Positions 11,043 through 22,300 of a stretch of DNA of 64,000 bases are shown in pieces. Within the stretch, counting starts at the first letter, position 1, and each line of letters starts with the position of its first letter. The DNA lies in assembly GCA_963971575.1 (NCBI GenBank), contig OZ020611.1, forward strand, positions 48,380,007 through 48,444,006. The letters are read 5' to 3'. The DNA comes from Liopterus haemorrhoidalis (Eukaryota; Arthropoda; Insecta; Coleoptera; Dytiscidae). Below the pieces are notes generated by a model, which saw nothing but the letters and a program-made list of their open reading frames with translations, ran no database searches and was not told the DNA's origin. A program made the translations under genes and the position numbers.

Positions 11043-11997
11043 AAAAGTTGGGACGAGTACAACTAAAATGTACTTAAGTACTGAGTACTAAGTACTTTGG
11101 AAAAACTTGACCTAATGGAAAGTGGAACAAGTACTAATACGTCATCCGGTCGTTTATCCGGATAAGTAAAAAAGTGATATGTATACATACTCGTATATAT
11201 TTTACTTATAGGTTATAGTTATATGATATAAAAACAACTGGTTAATTGTAATATAAAGAACAGAATTTTTATTTATTACATAAGTACATACATATATGTA
11301 TATATATTATTAGAATTAGAACAAAAAATAATACTGTGAAATATACGAGATTAAGATGTGAATTTAGAATTAGCATTTAAGAGAATAAAAAATTTTTTCA
11401 AAATTATCGTCACTTGGTGCATTTTTTCTTGGGGTATCTATTATAGATGCAAAGGAAAATAACCTCTCGACGGGCGTAGAAGAGGGAAAACTTTTATTGC
11501 TTTTAAAGAAAAGTTTTTTTAAGATCTTGTAGTCATTCAGCATATGGATATTTGTTCTTCTATCTTCCAAATATTTCAATAATTCAAATTCAATTTGATT
11601 ATGAGAATTATTGTTTTTCTGTATTGTGGAAATCATATTATCATCGTTTTCTGAAAAATCGAAAAGGCTATCTACATCATCAGAAGAATATTTATCTTTA
11701 TCTTCCTCAACATTCAATAATTCTTTTTTTCCTTGCATCAAAATCATTTTATTTATAATTTGAATAGTAACATTTTCATTACTTTCATTTTTTATTGAAT
11801 TGTACCAACCTAATTTAAAATTTGGGCATAAAACTGTGGCAATAATGGCATGTACTCGAGTACATTCAAAAAATTTGACAGGAGTACAAGTACAAAGTAC
11901 TGGGTAAAATATGTACTCGAATACGGGTACAGAGTACAGTAAAAGTACTTAATTACTGTACTCGAATACTTTTGTACTCGAGTACATCCCAGCTCTG
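11043..11997. mobile_element. hAT element with TACTCGAGTAC repeats
   Basis: Flanked by the perfect 8-bp duplication CCGTCGCC (11035-11042 and 11998-12005). The right terminus, read inward, is CAGAGCTGGGATGTACTCGA; the left is the mutated AAAAGTTGGGACGAGTAC. Both subterminal regions are packed with GTACTCGAGTAC and GAGTACTAAGTAC variants. Inside is a piece of its transposase (11370-11747, minus). It inserted into an RTE-like LINE, whose reading frame continues on either side. Confidence 0.93.
11370..11747 (-). pseudogene. hAT transposase, C-terminal dimerisation region
   Basis: A 125-aa open frame. Residues 1-50 are acidic and low in complexity. Residues 51-125 contain LLKYLEDRR, then KLFFKSNKSFPSSTPVERLF and SFASIIDTPRKNAPSDDNF followed by EKI. 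This is the hAT dimerisation motif (P.S.A.VERLFS.A......R..L....FE). The catalytic core and N-terminal zinc finger are absent, so this is the tail of a transposase of roughly 600 aa. It sits inside the element bounded by 11043 and 11997. Confidence 0.85.
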
Positions 11998-12005
11998 CCG
12001 TCGCC

Positions 12006-12060
12006 AGGTTAATTTGGGTCTACCAATGAGCCTTTTGCGCTGCGGATTTCAGTACAAAAT
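12006..12060 (-). pseudogene. RTE-like LINE C-terminus, upstream half
   Basis: The minus strand reads QRKRLIGRPKLTWRRS up to the hAT insertion site and continues with IEKEGNAYGKNW at 11042 and below when the insert and one duplication are skipped. GRP..TWRR is typical shortly before the end of RTE-like ORF2. Confidence 0.75.
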
Positions 12061-13190
12061 TTGTTTTGCAGAATTTCCACTCATCTTAAGGTCAATACGG
12101 GTAAATTATAGGTTATATTTCATATTAGAATTTTAATTTAAATGGGTATGTTTAAAGAACCACATGGAAACCACAAGGGAAGAAACGTTGTGTAAAAAGA
12201 AGTACTTTAGACATGCCAACAATTATTAACAGACATAATTATTTATTTATAATCAACTTGACTAAACTTAATTGAATTTATCCCGTGCGAAGAATGGATC
12301 TCTGCTAGTTTTCATATAAATCTTGAACTAGACGACAATAAGGAAATTCACAAATTTTTCCCGCTCTACTCAGTCCACAATTCCACGCCGATAGACAGAG
12401 TTAACCTTCTCTCCCGGTAAACTCCTTGGAAAATACTGGTTAGATTATAATTTTAGTAACTCGTTTATAAGCTAAACTTTTACAAAATTAAGAGTGTTTC
12501 TCTTAATTCAATCCGAATTATATCCATCGAATTACGTTTTTAATTAATTCTAATTAATTTTTGATATCATCAAAAAAATTGTTTTAGGCATACTACATTA
12601 TAGAACACCTAAAACTATTGTTGCCTAAATGACATATGTGTGGTTTAAATTTATGAGACTTCTTTGACAACTGATAATACTGAGAAGAACAACAAAGCAC
12701 AAACGTTAAAAAATTGAGGCGCCATTATTTCAAGAAAATGTTTTACTGCTTTATGTTTGTACATTTTTTCTTAATATGAGATTTATACTTCCTCTATGGT
12801 TTAATAACTCTATGTTTATATCGCACTTTATATAGATTTTTTGTCTGTTCCACGTGTTGTTAACATTCGCATTTGATACCCACGCTTTTGTGCATAGTAA
12901 TAATCTTATGTAAAATACGTCGGGACTGTGCGGCCGAACAGGGCCGTATTCACTAATTTTGGGCATAAAAAGTCATATAAAAAAATTCTAAAACCGTACC
13001 TTATACACAGACAGAGATTATAAACGATTAATGAAATTTAGTCTTCAAATACTGATGAATAGAAAATTTAATTAATATTTGGAAACAGAACAATTCTGTA
13101 GGAATTATAAATATATAACTAATTATTTGCCATCTCTCCAAAACAATATTTCTCTCTAGAAACCCACAGTAGTATCAGGCTCTATCGTAC
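12060..13190. other. AT-rich stretch, nothing recognised
   Basis: Short frames only, such as 71 aa at 12751-12966. No terminal repeats or tandem structure noticed. Confidence 0.5.
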
Positions 13191-13498
13191 ATACGAGGTG
13201 TGATAAAGAAAAAAATCGTGCAATTTTTGAAATTCCCGCGCTACATTTTCGGATTGATAAACTTTTTTGTTGTCATGTTGGTCTTTGACGACTGTCTCAA
13301 TTCGCAGCCATATTAGATGTGTATTTTAGATCTGCAGCTAATTAAAGAAGTTATGTTTTCTGTATATTCGGCGATTTTTTATTTTTCGCAATGAGAGATC
13401 AAAGAATATGCATTAAATTTTGCTGTGAAGATGGTCGTGTCCGTAATAGAATAAAAGTGGAAAGGTTGTACGGGTATCGGACATAAAATAAAGCACAA

Positions 13499-13556
13499 CT
13501 ATCTACAGCTGACCAATTTCGAAATAATTTATTTCTTCATCAGAGCTGCTACATAG
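13499..13556 (-). ncRNA. Hammerhead ribozyme-like motif, left arm
   Basis: Read on the minus strand: CTATGTAGCAGCT, core CTGATGA, A, hairpin GAAATAAATTATTTC, core GAAA, TTGGTC, AGCTGTAGATAG. Stem I pairs CAGCT with AGCTG and then CTAT with ATAG across a small bulge. The hairpin is stem II, and GTC is the cleavage triplet. It is the mirror copy of 13957-14014 with one change next to GAAA. Confidence 0.6.
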
Positions 13557-13956
13557 AAGAAAATCGAAATATTACAAAAGTGTATAGTAAAAAATAAATA
13601 ATTATAAGTATAATATTGTTACATACCTGATATTATTATTGAATGATATAATAAAATTGATAAAAATGGGTCATGGTATAAAAAGAATGTGTTAAAATAT
13701 ATATAAATAAATAAATAATGTAAAATGAAGTCAGAAATTAAAATAAACAATACAACAAATTAAAGTAACAAAATTAATATAAAAATAAATATATATGAAC
13801 GCATTTTCATTTTTATTTTAACACACTGTTTTTATACCATAATCCATTTTTATCAATTTTATTATATCATTCAATAATAATATCAGGTATGTAACAATAT
13901 TATACTTATAATTATTTATTTTCTACTATACACTTTTATAATATTTCGAATTTCTT

Positions 13957-14014
13957 CTATGTAGCAGCTCTGATGAAGAAATAAATTATTTCGAAACTGG
14001 TCAGCTGTAGATAG
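13957..14014 (+). ncRNA. Hammerhead ribozyme-like motif, right arm
   Basis: Core CTGATGA at 13970-13976, stem II GAAATAAATTATTTC at 13978-13992, core GAAA at 13993-13996, and GTC at 14000-14002 with predicted cleavage after 14002. Stem I is CAGCT (13965-13969) with AGCTG (14003-14007), extended by CTAT with ATAG. Stem III is minimal (C-G closing a short loop), as in the small hammerheads of Penelope-like elements. One extra A (13977) between the core and stem II departs from the consensus and could lower activity. Confidence 0.62.
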
Positions 14015-14809
14015 TTGTGCTTTATTTTATGTCCGATACCCGTATAACCTTCCACTTTTACTTCTATTAAATTTTGCGTGAAAAATTAAATCAAGTGCTG
14101 TACAGTAGTGAACATGCTGCAGAAATCATTTGGTGAGTCCAGTACTTCAATCATCGGAAAAAACATGAAATTTTCACTAATATTTTGGGCATGAGGCGAG
14201 TGGGAGCAAAATTTGTTCCGAAATTTTTGAATTTAGAACAAAAAATGTGTCGTAAAGAAGTCGCTCAGGAAATGATAGATTATGTCGTCAATGACGCAAC
14301 TTTGCTCCAGCGCAACATAACGGGTGATATGACGTGGATGTATGGTTATGACATCGAAACAAAAGCTCAATCATCTCAACGGAAGCTTCCAAATTAACCA
14401 AAATCCAAAAAAGTACTTAAGTTTGATCGAATGTTAATGTTCTTCTCACTGTTTTTTTTTTTTTTTTTTTTTTCGATTATCGTGGTATTGTGTACAATGA
14501 ATTTTGTACAAGATGCTACAGTTACTAAAGAATGCTATTTGTACTTGTTTCATCGTGAAGCAATTCATAGAAAACGACAAGATTTATGGAAGGACAATTC
14601 TTGGCAATTACACCGCTCAAAAAAATCGCTCTATTTCAGTTTCTCTTCCCATCTAGAGATGAGAGTGGTGCATATACAAAAACACACATAAGTTTATGTA
14701 CAATATTAAAATAAACAAACGATGATAAAACTAAGCTGAATCCTACTTAACGAACCGATCGCAATTTGTAACACAAAATTGTATTTCTTCATTGATAATA
14801 AATATCAAA

Positions 14810-15450
14810 TACGGGGTGGGCCAAGGAACCATTATTGGTCCTTTATTTCTTAAACGATCTACCAAAATATGTTTCCTCTGGCAGTTCTGATGTTCTGATT
14901 CGCAGATGACACCACAATACTATTCAGACATTCCTCTCCTGAAGAACTTAAGCAAATAGCCTTGCGGTCGATTAGCAAAGCCAAAGATTGGTTTGCTGCC
15001 AATTTCCTTACTCTAGATGAGAATAAAACTCATAATTTAATATTCTGGCTAAACCGGAACATCACTTTTGGCGAACCAGTTAAATTCCTAGGCTTAATAA
15101 TCGATGGCCAATTAAATTGGGAACTGCATATTGATTCTTTTGCTTCTTCGTCAAGGAAAAATAATTTTGCGTTGAGAAAACTTAAATCGTGTGTCTCAAA
15201 CGAAACATTACGCTTTTTTTATTTTGCCACTTTCCAGTCACGTGTGTCTTATGGCATATTACTCTGGGGTGGTAGCAGTTTTCTTGAGCGTATCTTTAAA
15301 ATAGTGAATAATTTGATAGACTGTCCTAATATTATAGGACTCATACTTTCGAATACACCGCGAGGAATTCAAGACAATACTTTTTACAACAATAACACAC
15401 CATCTAATTTAGGCAAATATAATTTATAAATAAAATTTATTATTATTATC
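14810..15450 (+). pseudogene. Jockey/CR1-like LINE, RT domain 3' part and 3' end
   Basis: The plus strand reads GQGTIIGPLF at 14823, then a FADDTT motif C around 14900 after a frameshift. The 155-aa frame 14962-15429 contains KDWFAANFLTLDENKTHN, VKFLGLIIDGQLNWELHI and the SYGILLWGGSS block. The family form is W...NKL.LN..KT, then FLG..ID..L.W..HI. It stops at 15429 and is followed by AATAAAATTTATTATTATTA, which looks like a LINE 3' end with a short ATT tail. The 5' part is missing, as usual for truncated LINE insertions. Confidence 0.85.
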
Positions 15451-16103
15451 ATTTCAAGAAGGCATCAAATAATTTACACAATTTTTTACTGTATTTGTTT
15501 TTGAGATGTATTCAAATATCCAAAAGAATGCAATAATAGCCATGTTAGGTTGTTGGAATGAATTCCTTATGATGTGTATTGAGAAACATACGATTATAGC
15601 GGGATGACGTAGTGTTTATGACAATGAGAGGAAGGCAGGTCTTCGTGATCGGACTGCCTGATTCAAATACCTCGTATCCTAGTCAAATAACTGACCCGCC
15701 ATACCTCCAAATGAAATGGAAAGTAAACAATGGCACTATTGTAACCATCGTAGCCAAATAAGGATGATAGTACGCACTTACTAAACACTACTACGAGACT
15801 TTGGAATGCGGTGAATAATTTAAATAATTATGTAATTATAAAAGGATGATTACTTTTGTTTATATTGTATTACTCCTAACCCAGTGCAATTACTTGCTTG
15901 TACGCTACGTATCTATGTGTGATTTTTATGATCTCAATTTAACAACTCTTTCTACAAATTACTTTATCGTTGCTGCCAGTCACCCAGAAGATTCTAAGCA
16001 TATACATGTATATGCACATTTCAAACGCTTGTACTTTTTTTTCTCTCTAATCTCTGATGTGGTTGAAGCTTACGCACTCTACAGGACAGTGGTTCTACAT
16101 AAA
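15450..16103. other. AT-rich stretch, nothing recognised
   Basis: The open frame at 15846-16139 (97 aa) runs into the Tc1 terminus and shows no motif. Confidence 0.5.
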
Positions 16104-16105
16104 TA

Positions 16106-16988
16106 TACACACACCGGCAAATTTAAAGGAACAGATTGAAAATGATGTTTTTTTAATATTTTATTATTTTGTAGCCTATATCTAGATAGCTTTGAATGCT
16201 CTACCTAACAGTAGAAAGTATGCAAATGTATCGACGCCAAGGAGAACAAAATGCACCATTTAATTTTGCTACTACTGTATCTTTTGGTGGAGGTTTAATT
16301 ATGGTGGGGGGTGGAATATGTTTGGGAGCTCGTACAGAGTTAGTGGTGATTTATGGTGGGGCGTTAACTACTGATAGGTACATCAGAGATATTCTTCAAG
16401 ACCATGTTGTACCTTTTGCCCCATATATCGGAAAAAATTTCACCCTAATGCAGGATAATGCGCGCCCAGCGCGTAACAGACTTTTTAAATCAAGTGGGTA
16501 TAAAAACAATGGGTTGGCCAGCGTGCTCCCCTGACCTCAACCCGATTGAACATGTGTGGGACATACTAGGCAGAAGACTTCGGTCAAGAATTCCAGCTTT
16601 TCAAAACAGAGAAGAGGTAAGAGCCGCACTGATTCAGGAATGGGACAGATTGCCCCAAGAACTGATTGATGACCTCATAAGAAGTATGAGAAAGCAAATG
16701 ACTGCAGTCGTAAGGGCTCGTGGGGATACACACGTTATTGAGGCATTAAATCATTAACAAAGTCCAAAATATACAATAAAGTTATTCTGTTTAAAACCAT
16801 ATTTTGTTCGATTACGACATCTTTGATTTTTTTCTTCTTCAACAGGTTTCACATGGTGTAAATGAAGTTTCAATTATTCCAAAAAACATCGTACTAGAAG
16901 ATTACCTGAGAGAAATCTACAATATGTACACTACAGGGAAAATAATTAGATTTTTATGTCTGTTCCTTTAAATTTGCCGGTGAGTGTA
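16106..16988 (+). mobile_element. Tc1-like element with intact inverted ends, N-terminal deletion
   Basis: TA duplications flank it (16104-16105 and 16989-16990). The ends TACACACACCGGCAAATTTA and its partner share about 30 bp with one mismatch, continuing to AAGGAACAG. At 883 bp it is about half the length of a full Tc1 element. The missing part is the DNA-binding domain and first catalytic residue. Confidence 0.92.
16196..16757 (+). pseudogene. Tc1 transposase, C-terminal half
   Basis: Frame 1 (16196-16534) reads MYRRQGEQNAPFNFATTVSF, GGGLIMVGGGI and FTLMQDNARP. The sequence then shifts at about 16470 into the frame 16458-16757, reading RVTDFLNQVGI, WPACSPDLNPIEHVWDILGR and RLRSRIPAF. The second catalytic Asp (QDNARP) and the Glu of NPIEHVW (DD34E) are present; the first Asp is deleted. 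An indel of one or two bases separates the frames. The protein would bind the element ends and cut and paste them, but this copy cannot. Confidence 0.92.
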
Positions 16989-17198
16989 TAAGTATTGGTA
17001 TTAAATTCGCTAAATTTTACAATTTTAAGAGGATTGCTACTTATTTTGCGGTTTAGCTGTTGCTTTATAGATGTGAGATTCGACAAGTTCTTTTTTGAAT
17101 TGTTCATGGCTTTTTATGTTAGTTTATATTAACAAGGCGCAAACATAAGTTGTGTATGATTTTTAGCGTGCATTTAAACTGAAAACAATCAATTAAAA

Positions 17199-17670
17199 AT
17201 GGAACTAATATGCGAAATTTTCGAGAATTTCGTTTTTTTTTATGGTTTTGAAGATGGTGTAACTCAACAACAATTCGCAAAAATTAAAACGATTTCTTTG
17301 GCAATGAAACGCCATCCTTGGCTACTGTATACCGGTGGTTCAATGAGTTTTAGCTTAGGAAGATTTCGCTCAAAGACAAACATCATGAAATTCGTCCTGT
17401 TAGTGTTGTCACTCCGAAAACTATCAACGTTGTTCAAAATTTATTGGAAGTGGATAATCGCTGTTCTTACATATATATTGAGGCATCCTTAGGCATAACC
17501 ATGACTCAAATCAATACAAAGAAGCTTTGCGCTTGGTAGATGCCATACCAGTTAACTGATGTTCAAAAAAGGCGAGTGATGAATGGATCAAGAAAATGCT
17601 CATTAAGTTTAACATATGCCAGTCAAAAGCTGTATATGACATAGTAATAGATGACGAAACATGAATACTT
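17199..17670 (+). pseudogene. mariner transposase, N-terminal part
   Basis: Starts MELICEIFENFVFFYGFEDG, then VTQQQFA, matching the mariner N-terminus (MELTREHFRA...YDF..GLTQQQ). After frame changes it reads SVVTPKTINVVQNLLEVDN, EASLGITMTQI, YQLTDVQKRRV and finally VYDIVIDDET, the position of the first catalytic Asp (family DIVTGDET). The catalytic domain after that is absent. Several indels and stops. Confidence 0.8.
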
Positions 17671-17829
17671 CTATTTTTTCATAAGTTCCATTTAACTACG
17701 CTTCAACTATATGGTTTTTAGCGTCGGTATAAGTTTATAATTACATGTCATTGGTTACATATTGTGCTTATAAATATTTGTTACAAAATGTTTATTATAA
17801 GTTATGAGTGATGTGGTTTTGGGTTTAAA

Positions 17830-18890
17830 TGCTGCTGACTAGTTGGGCATCTTTGATGAAGTTTATTATGTTCGTGTTAGCTGTGGTGGTGTTCTGTAGA
17901 GTGTGTTTAAAAGAAAATATTATGTTGTTTTTGGCTCTCAGATCTGTATATGTTCAGCATTCTAATAGGAGGTGTTCTATAGGGAGGATTTCACAGCACT
18001 CATCGCAGATCTTCGCGTTATCTCTCTGCAGTAGATACTCGTGGGTTAATTTTGTATGCTCTATTCGTAACCTTGTGAGAATGGTTTGTGTTCTTCTATC
18101 CATGTTTAGATTCCAAACTTGTATACCAGGTTTGATGGATCTTAATTTGTTATTTTTTATTGCTGTCCATTTGGCTTGTTGTGCTTTTTGTGAGTGCTGT
18201 GAAATGATCATTTGGATGTCTTCAATTGGAGTAGATAGATTTAGTGATTGTGTAGGTGTGGTATTGTTAATGTAGTTATGTATATCTTCGTTGCCTTCGA
18301 TGCCTTTATGACTTGGAACTCATAAGAGTGTTATGTTGTGTTTATCGTGTATTATAGTGTCGTGTATAAGGTGTTGAATTTGTTGCGTGTTTTTTCGTTT
18401 TGTGTTGGGGTTTGTTATTTCCTTAATTGCACTCAGCGAATCAGTTCAGATAATATAGTTTGTCCTCTCTTTGTATCTGAAAACATCTTTAGTGGTTTGG
18501 TGGATGGTTTCGATTTCTGCGGTCGTTACTGAGACTGTTGATGGCAGGCTGTAGCTCCTTTTGTTGTCGTCTATTTTGAACCCTATTGTAACTTGGTCTT
18601 CCTTTCTTGAGGTATCAGTGTATATGATCTTTGTATTCTCTGGTTGTTTTCTTTTAATTTTTCTTAGTTCTTCCTGGAATTTCTCTGTAGGTGTTATATT
18701 ATCTCGTTAGATCAATGTTAATATCTGGTATACTAGCGTCGGCGAATCAACGCAGTTACGTCACACGACGTAACAAACGAATGTATTGTTTGGAACAATG
18801 CAGTCGTTTGATACGTCGTGTGACGTAACTGCATTGATTCGCCGACGCTAATATAGTATTATAATCCATGGTGGTAGGTTGTTGTTGAAT
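17830..18890 (-). pseudogene. I/R1-like LINE, RNase H domain and C-terminus
   Basis: Read on the minus strand from about 18890: NNNLPPWIII, then beyond the inserted palindrome YTDTSRKEDQVTIGFKI, VTTAEIETI and TDSLSAIKEI (the D, E, D residues of RNase H), then VPSHKGIEGNEDIHNYI. The C-terminal frame 17954-18211 reads TILTRLRIEHTKLTHEYLLQ, CDECCEILPIEHLLLEC with a CC..H...C knuckle-like pattern. RNase H would remove RNA from the RNA-DNA hybrid. Stops interrupt it. The RT part is not present upstream. Confidence 0.85.
18733..18851. mobile_element. Near-perfect palindromic MITE
   Basis: Arms CTAGCGTCGGCGAATCAACG and onward (18733-18787) and their complement (18800-18851) include TTACGTCACACGACGTAA. 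TATA at 18729-18732 and 18852-18855 may be the target duplication (TA or TATA). It sits inside the LINE RNase H remnant. Total length is 119 bp, with a spacer of only about a dozen bases. Confidence 0.85.
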
Positions 18891-19789
18891 ACTTCTACAA
18901 ACCAGAAACTATACGACAGTTGGATCAGTAGATCTTCCCAGACGGAGAGAAACCAGTGATACTTTTTTGTCTCGAATGGAACTTATTCGCTTAATTGTCT
19001 GGATTAGAATAAAAACCAAGACAAATATATTACAAAAAACTGTGTCTATTTGACTTCTTCAAATTTTTCTTGGCGTGGGCCGTAATATCTTTTTTATACC
19101 GATTTAGCCTTAACTACAAATGTGTCCCATTCATCAGAATAAAACTAGTTAGGGTGGTCCTCACTTACCGATAAAAAACACGTCTCATTTGCAAAATGTG
19201 ACCTCCCTGGCGAAGTTTCATTCATAGCGTTCTCACATGTTTCAGTTTTTAATATATTCATTCATTGACTCCGAATATACGCTCTATGACACAGGGACGG
19301 ATTACAAACATTTATAACAACGACACTTAATGAAATATTGCAAATAAAGAACAGAAACGCGTGAAAATTCAGCTTCCGATACTGTGTAATTAGTTCAGGG
19401 ACACACTCAGGCCCAAGTATTCAATACTTAAAATGATTACTATTTTATATAGGGATACTAGTATTTGTCGAAACGTCACGCTCACTACTTTGCTTATATA
19501 TATGACACTATACAGAGTGTAGCAGTGAAACGGGACACCTCCATTATTTTCTTTATTAACAGAGATACAAAACCAGTGGCGAAGGGACACCTCCGCTAGA
19601 CTTGCCCTCCCATAAAAACCAGTGGCGAAGGGAAACCTCCGCTAGACTTCCCTCCCATAAAAAAAATTAAAAAAAACTTAAATTTAAAAACAAAAATTTA
19701 AATATTTAGATAAATCTTCAAAAATACATCAAATTATGTTCTATACAAATTTTTGTCCAAGGCTTGCTTGGTTTACTAGTTACGAATTA

Positions 19790-19790
<1 letters not shown>
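18890..19790. other. No gene; tandem pair of hAT-like ends at 19572-19665
   Basis: Otherwise featureless. CCAGTGGCGAAGGGACACCT and about 25 more bases occur twice in tandem (19572 and 19618). CAGTGGCGAAG is hAT-terminus-like, but no opposite end is seen. Confidence 0.45.
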
Positions 19791-20557
<767 letters not shown>

Positions 20558-20689
20558 GCGCGCGCTCGAAATAGCTCGAAATCGACAAATAAATTTTCAT
20601 CATCTTTTTCACGACGTTTACTCGTACTGTGCTCTACTTAAAACTGAAATATCTCATTTATCTTTTACGTTACAGCAAAATATATCTGT

Positions 20690-21115
20690 AAAAAAGAAAA
20701 TGACGTAATGTCGTTTTCTTCGATAAGCAAGAGATTATTACGAGAATTGTTCTAGAAGAACGAAAAACAGTTACGGCCAAGTGGTACGCAGAGTTTTGTT
20801 TGCCTCAGTTGAATCAGTTTCTTCAAAACTGTCGACCACATTCACGCCATGATACCTGGCGCTTGCATGAAGATAATGCACCCGCGCATTTCAACTAACT
20901 AAAGAATTTTTAAATAATTCTGGACTAATTCTACTCATTTTTTCACAAACTATTTTAAAAAGTTTTTTTTTAAAACGCTTACTGTCAACAGACTACTCGG
21001 TCAATTTATAAGCTGCCACTGATTTTACAATAACAAATGTCAAATTTTACAAAATGACATATTTCAATATTGCCATCTAGTGGTCGTTTGTGAAAACATA
21101 AAAGGTAACCCTCGT
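20690..21115. mobile_element. mariner fragment plus mariner terminal region
   Basis: At 20735-20900 the plus strand reads IVLEERKTVTAKWYAEFCLP, then WRLHEDNAPAHFN, containing the second catalytic Asp of a mariner. From about 20930 to 21100 it has a terminal region, CTGTCAACAGACTACTCGGT through GCCATCTAGTGGTCG, that is also present at 40490-41010. The two pieces are a deletion derivative or two overlapping remnants. This copy lacks the MITE found at 40517 and so serves as its empty site. Confidence 0.75.
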
Positions 21116-21149
21116 ACAAGCCATGGGAATGATCCTGAATAGGAATGAC

Positions 21150-22300
21150 GAAGGGTACCCGAGTACCCGCTACCCGACCCTTTAAGGTTGAACCTGGTTC
21201 TGAATTTGAATACCCGTTATCTACCCATTACCCGTTAACTAACGGGTAATTAACGGGTAGCGGAAAATTAGCGGGTAATTGTTTGAGGTATTTTGAGTAT
21301 TTATTTATCTGTGACTATTTTGTTCTCCGTTACAGTAGTAGGAATTAGGTATGCGTATTCCATAATGCACCTGTGCTTATTTTTAGGCTTTTGTAGGTAT
21401 AGCCACCAAAAAACCCTTATAAAGTCACACATGTGTCTGTTCTGTCTGTATGATAGAAATTGTAGCCAAACGGCTTAACATAGAAAGCTGAAATTTGGTA
21501 TGCTTATATAACTCTGACCCACATATAGGAAAAATAATAAGAGTTCAAAAACCACATCACGAAATGAATATAAACAAATATACATATATTTAATGAAAAA
21601 ATAAATATTTTTTTATGAGATTTTCGCTAAATATATGCCAAAAAAATGTTTTCCGCCACCCTATCTCTCAGAGGGGTTGATGTTTTTGGGGTTTTTAGTC
21701 CTTGAAATTTTGTTTTTAAATTTTTTGTTGTGTCAAAAGGAAGCTCTTAAGACGTAGATTAAGGAACGAAAAGTTGTTTTTTAAAATTTGTTTCTTTAAA
21801 CACGATTTTGGCCAAAAATCTGAAAAAATTATAGGTAATGTATTGTACATTGATCTGAGCCGAAAACGTACAAGATAATTTATTTATTTTTTTAATTAAT
21901 TGCTAAATTATGGCTTATTATTTAAATTTAGTCTAAAAAACTTAAATGGAAGCTCTTAGTACTTAAATAACGAATAAAAATGTTCATAGATTGTTTATCA
22001 AAAAATTATTTTTAGACAGTCAGTATTTTGTGGGTTTCTTACACTTATTAAATACCTACAAATCCTGAAATGTTTGAATATTCACACTTCACATCAATTT
22101 TTACTATACTTCATTTTTATATATTAACGGGTAGCGGGTAATTAACAGGTAACGGGTAATTAACGGATAGTGGGTAATTAACGGATAGCGGGTAATTAAC
22201 GGGTAACGGTTAGTTAACGGGTAACGGGTAATTAACGGGTAACGGGTAATTAACGGGTAGTGGGTAATATCCGGGTAATAGTTGCGGGTACCCGGTTCCA
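21150..22300. mobile_element. Probable hAT-like element with ACCCGTTA repeats
   Basis: The left side carries GGGTACCCGAGTACCCGC, then ACCCGTTAACTAACGGGTAA arrays. The right side carries about twelve GGGTAATTAAC copies and ends GCGGGTACCCGGTTCC, so the outer sequences are inverted. Internal sequence includes a reversed Helentron-like repeat (21385-22110). I could not find a clear target duplication. Confidence 0.65.
21385..22110 (-). repeat. Helentron-like dispersed repeat, reverse orientation
   Basis: Opposite orientation of 34195-34715: TTTTGTAGGTATAGCCACCA, GTCTGTTCTGTCTG, then TAGCCAAACGGCTTAACATA, later AAAATCTGAAAAAATTATAG with GTACATTGATCTGA, and TCCTGAAATGTTTGAATATT with CACACTTCACATCAA. 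Confidence 0.6.

Larger units (their letters stand above)
13424..14065. mobile_element. Foldback element with inverted arms, Penelope-pLTR-like
   Basis: Two arms of about 250 bp (roughly 13447-13700 and 13815-14060) are inverted copies, joined by an AT-rich centre. The target duplication ATTAAATTTTGC (12 bp) is at 13412-13423 and 14066-14077, inside the mariner gene. Each arm carries a hammerhead-ribozyme-like sequence near its outer end. Penelope-like elements are known to have pseudo-LTRs, often inverted, that carry hammerhead motifs, so I infer a short derivative of that class. No RT or GIY-YIG region is present. Confidence 0.7.
13191..14720 (+). pseudogene. mariner transposase remnant, split by a foldback element
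   Basis: The left end follows a TA at 13191 with CGAGGTGTGATAAAG, a mariner-like terminus. The frame starts at 13391 with MRDQRICIKFC. It is cut at 13423 and resumes at 14066 (IKFCVKN then NMLQKSFGE). A large part of the N-terminal DNA-binding domain is missing. At 14190-14400 it reads MRRVGAKFVPKFLN and ITGDMTWMYGYDIETKAQSS, which contains the first catalytic Asp in TGD. At 14500-14650 it reads FVQDATVTKECYL and RQDLWKDNSWQLH; the second Asp (HHDNAP) is lost. No right terminus is visible before the LINE at 14810. Confidence 0.88.

Noticed and set aside
21150..22300. ACCCGTTA repeats as a possible telomere or satellite
   Set aside because: They are inverted between the two ends of one 1.1-kb segment, as in a transposon, and are not a continuous array.
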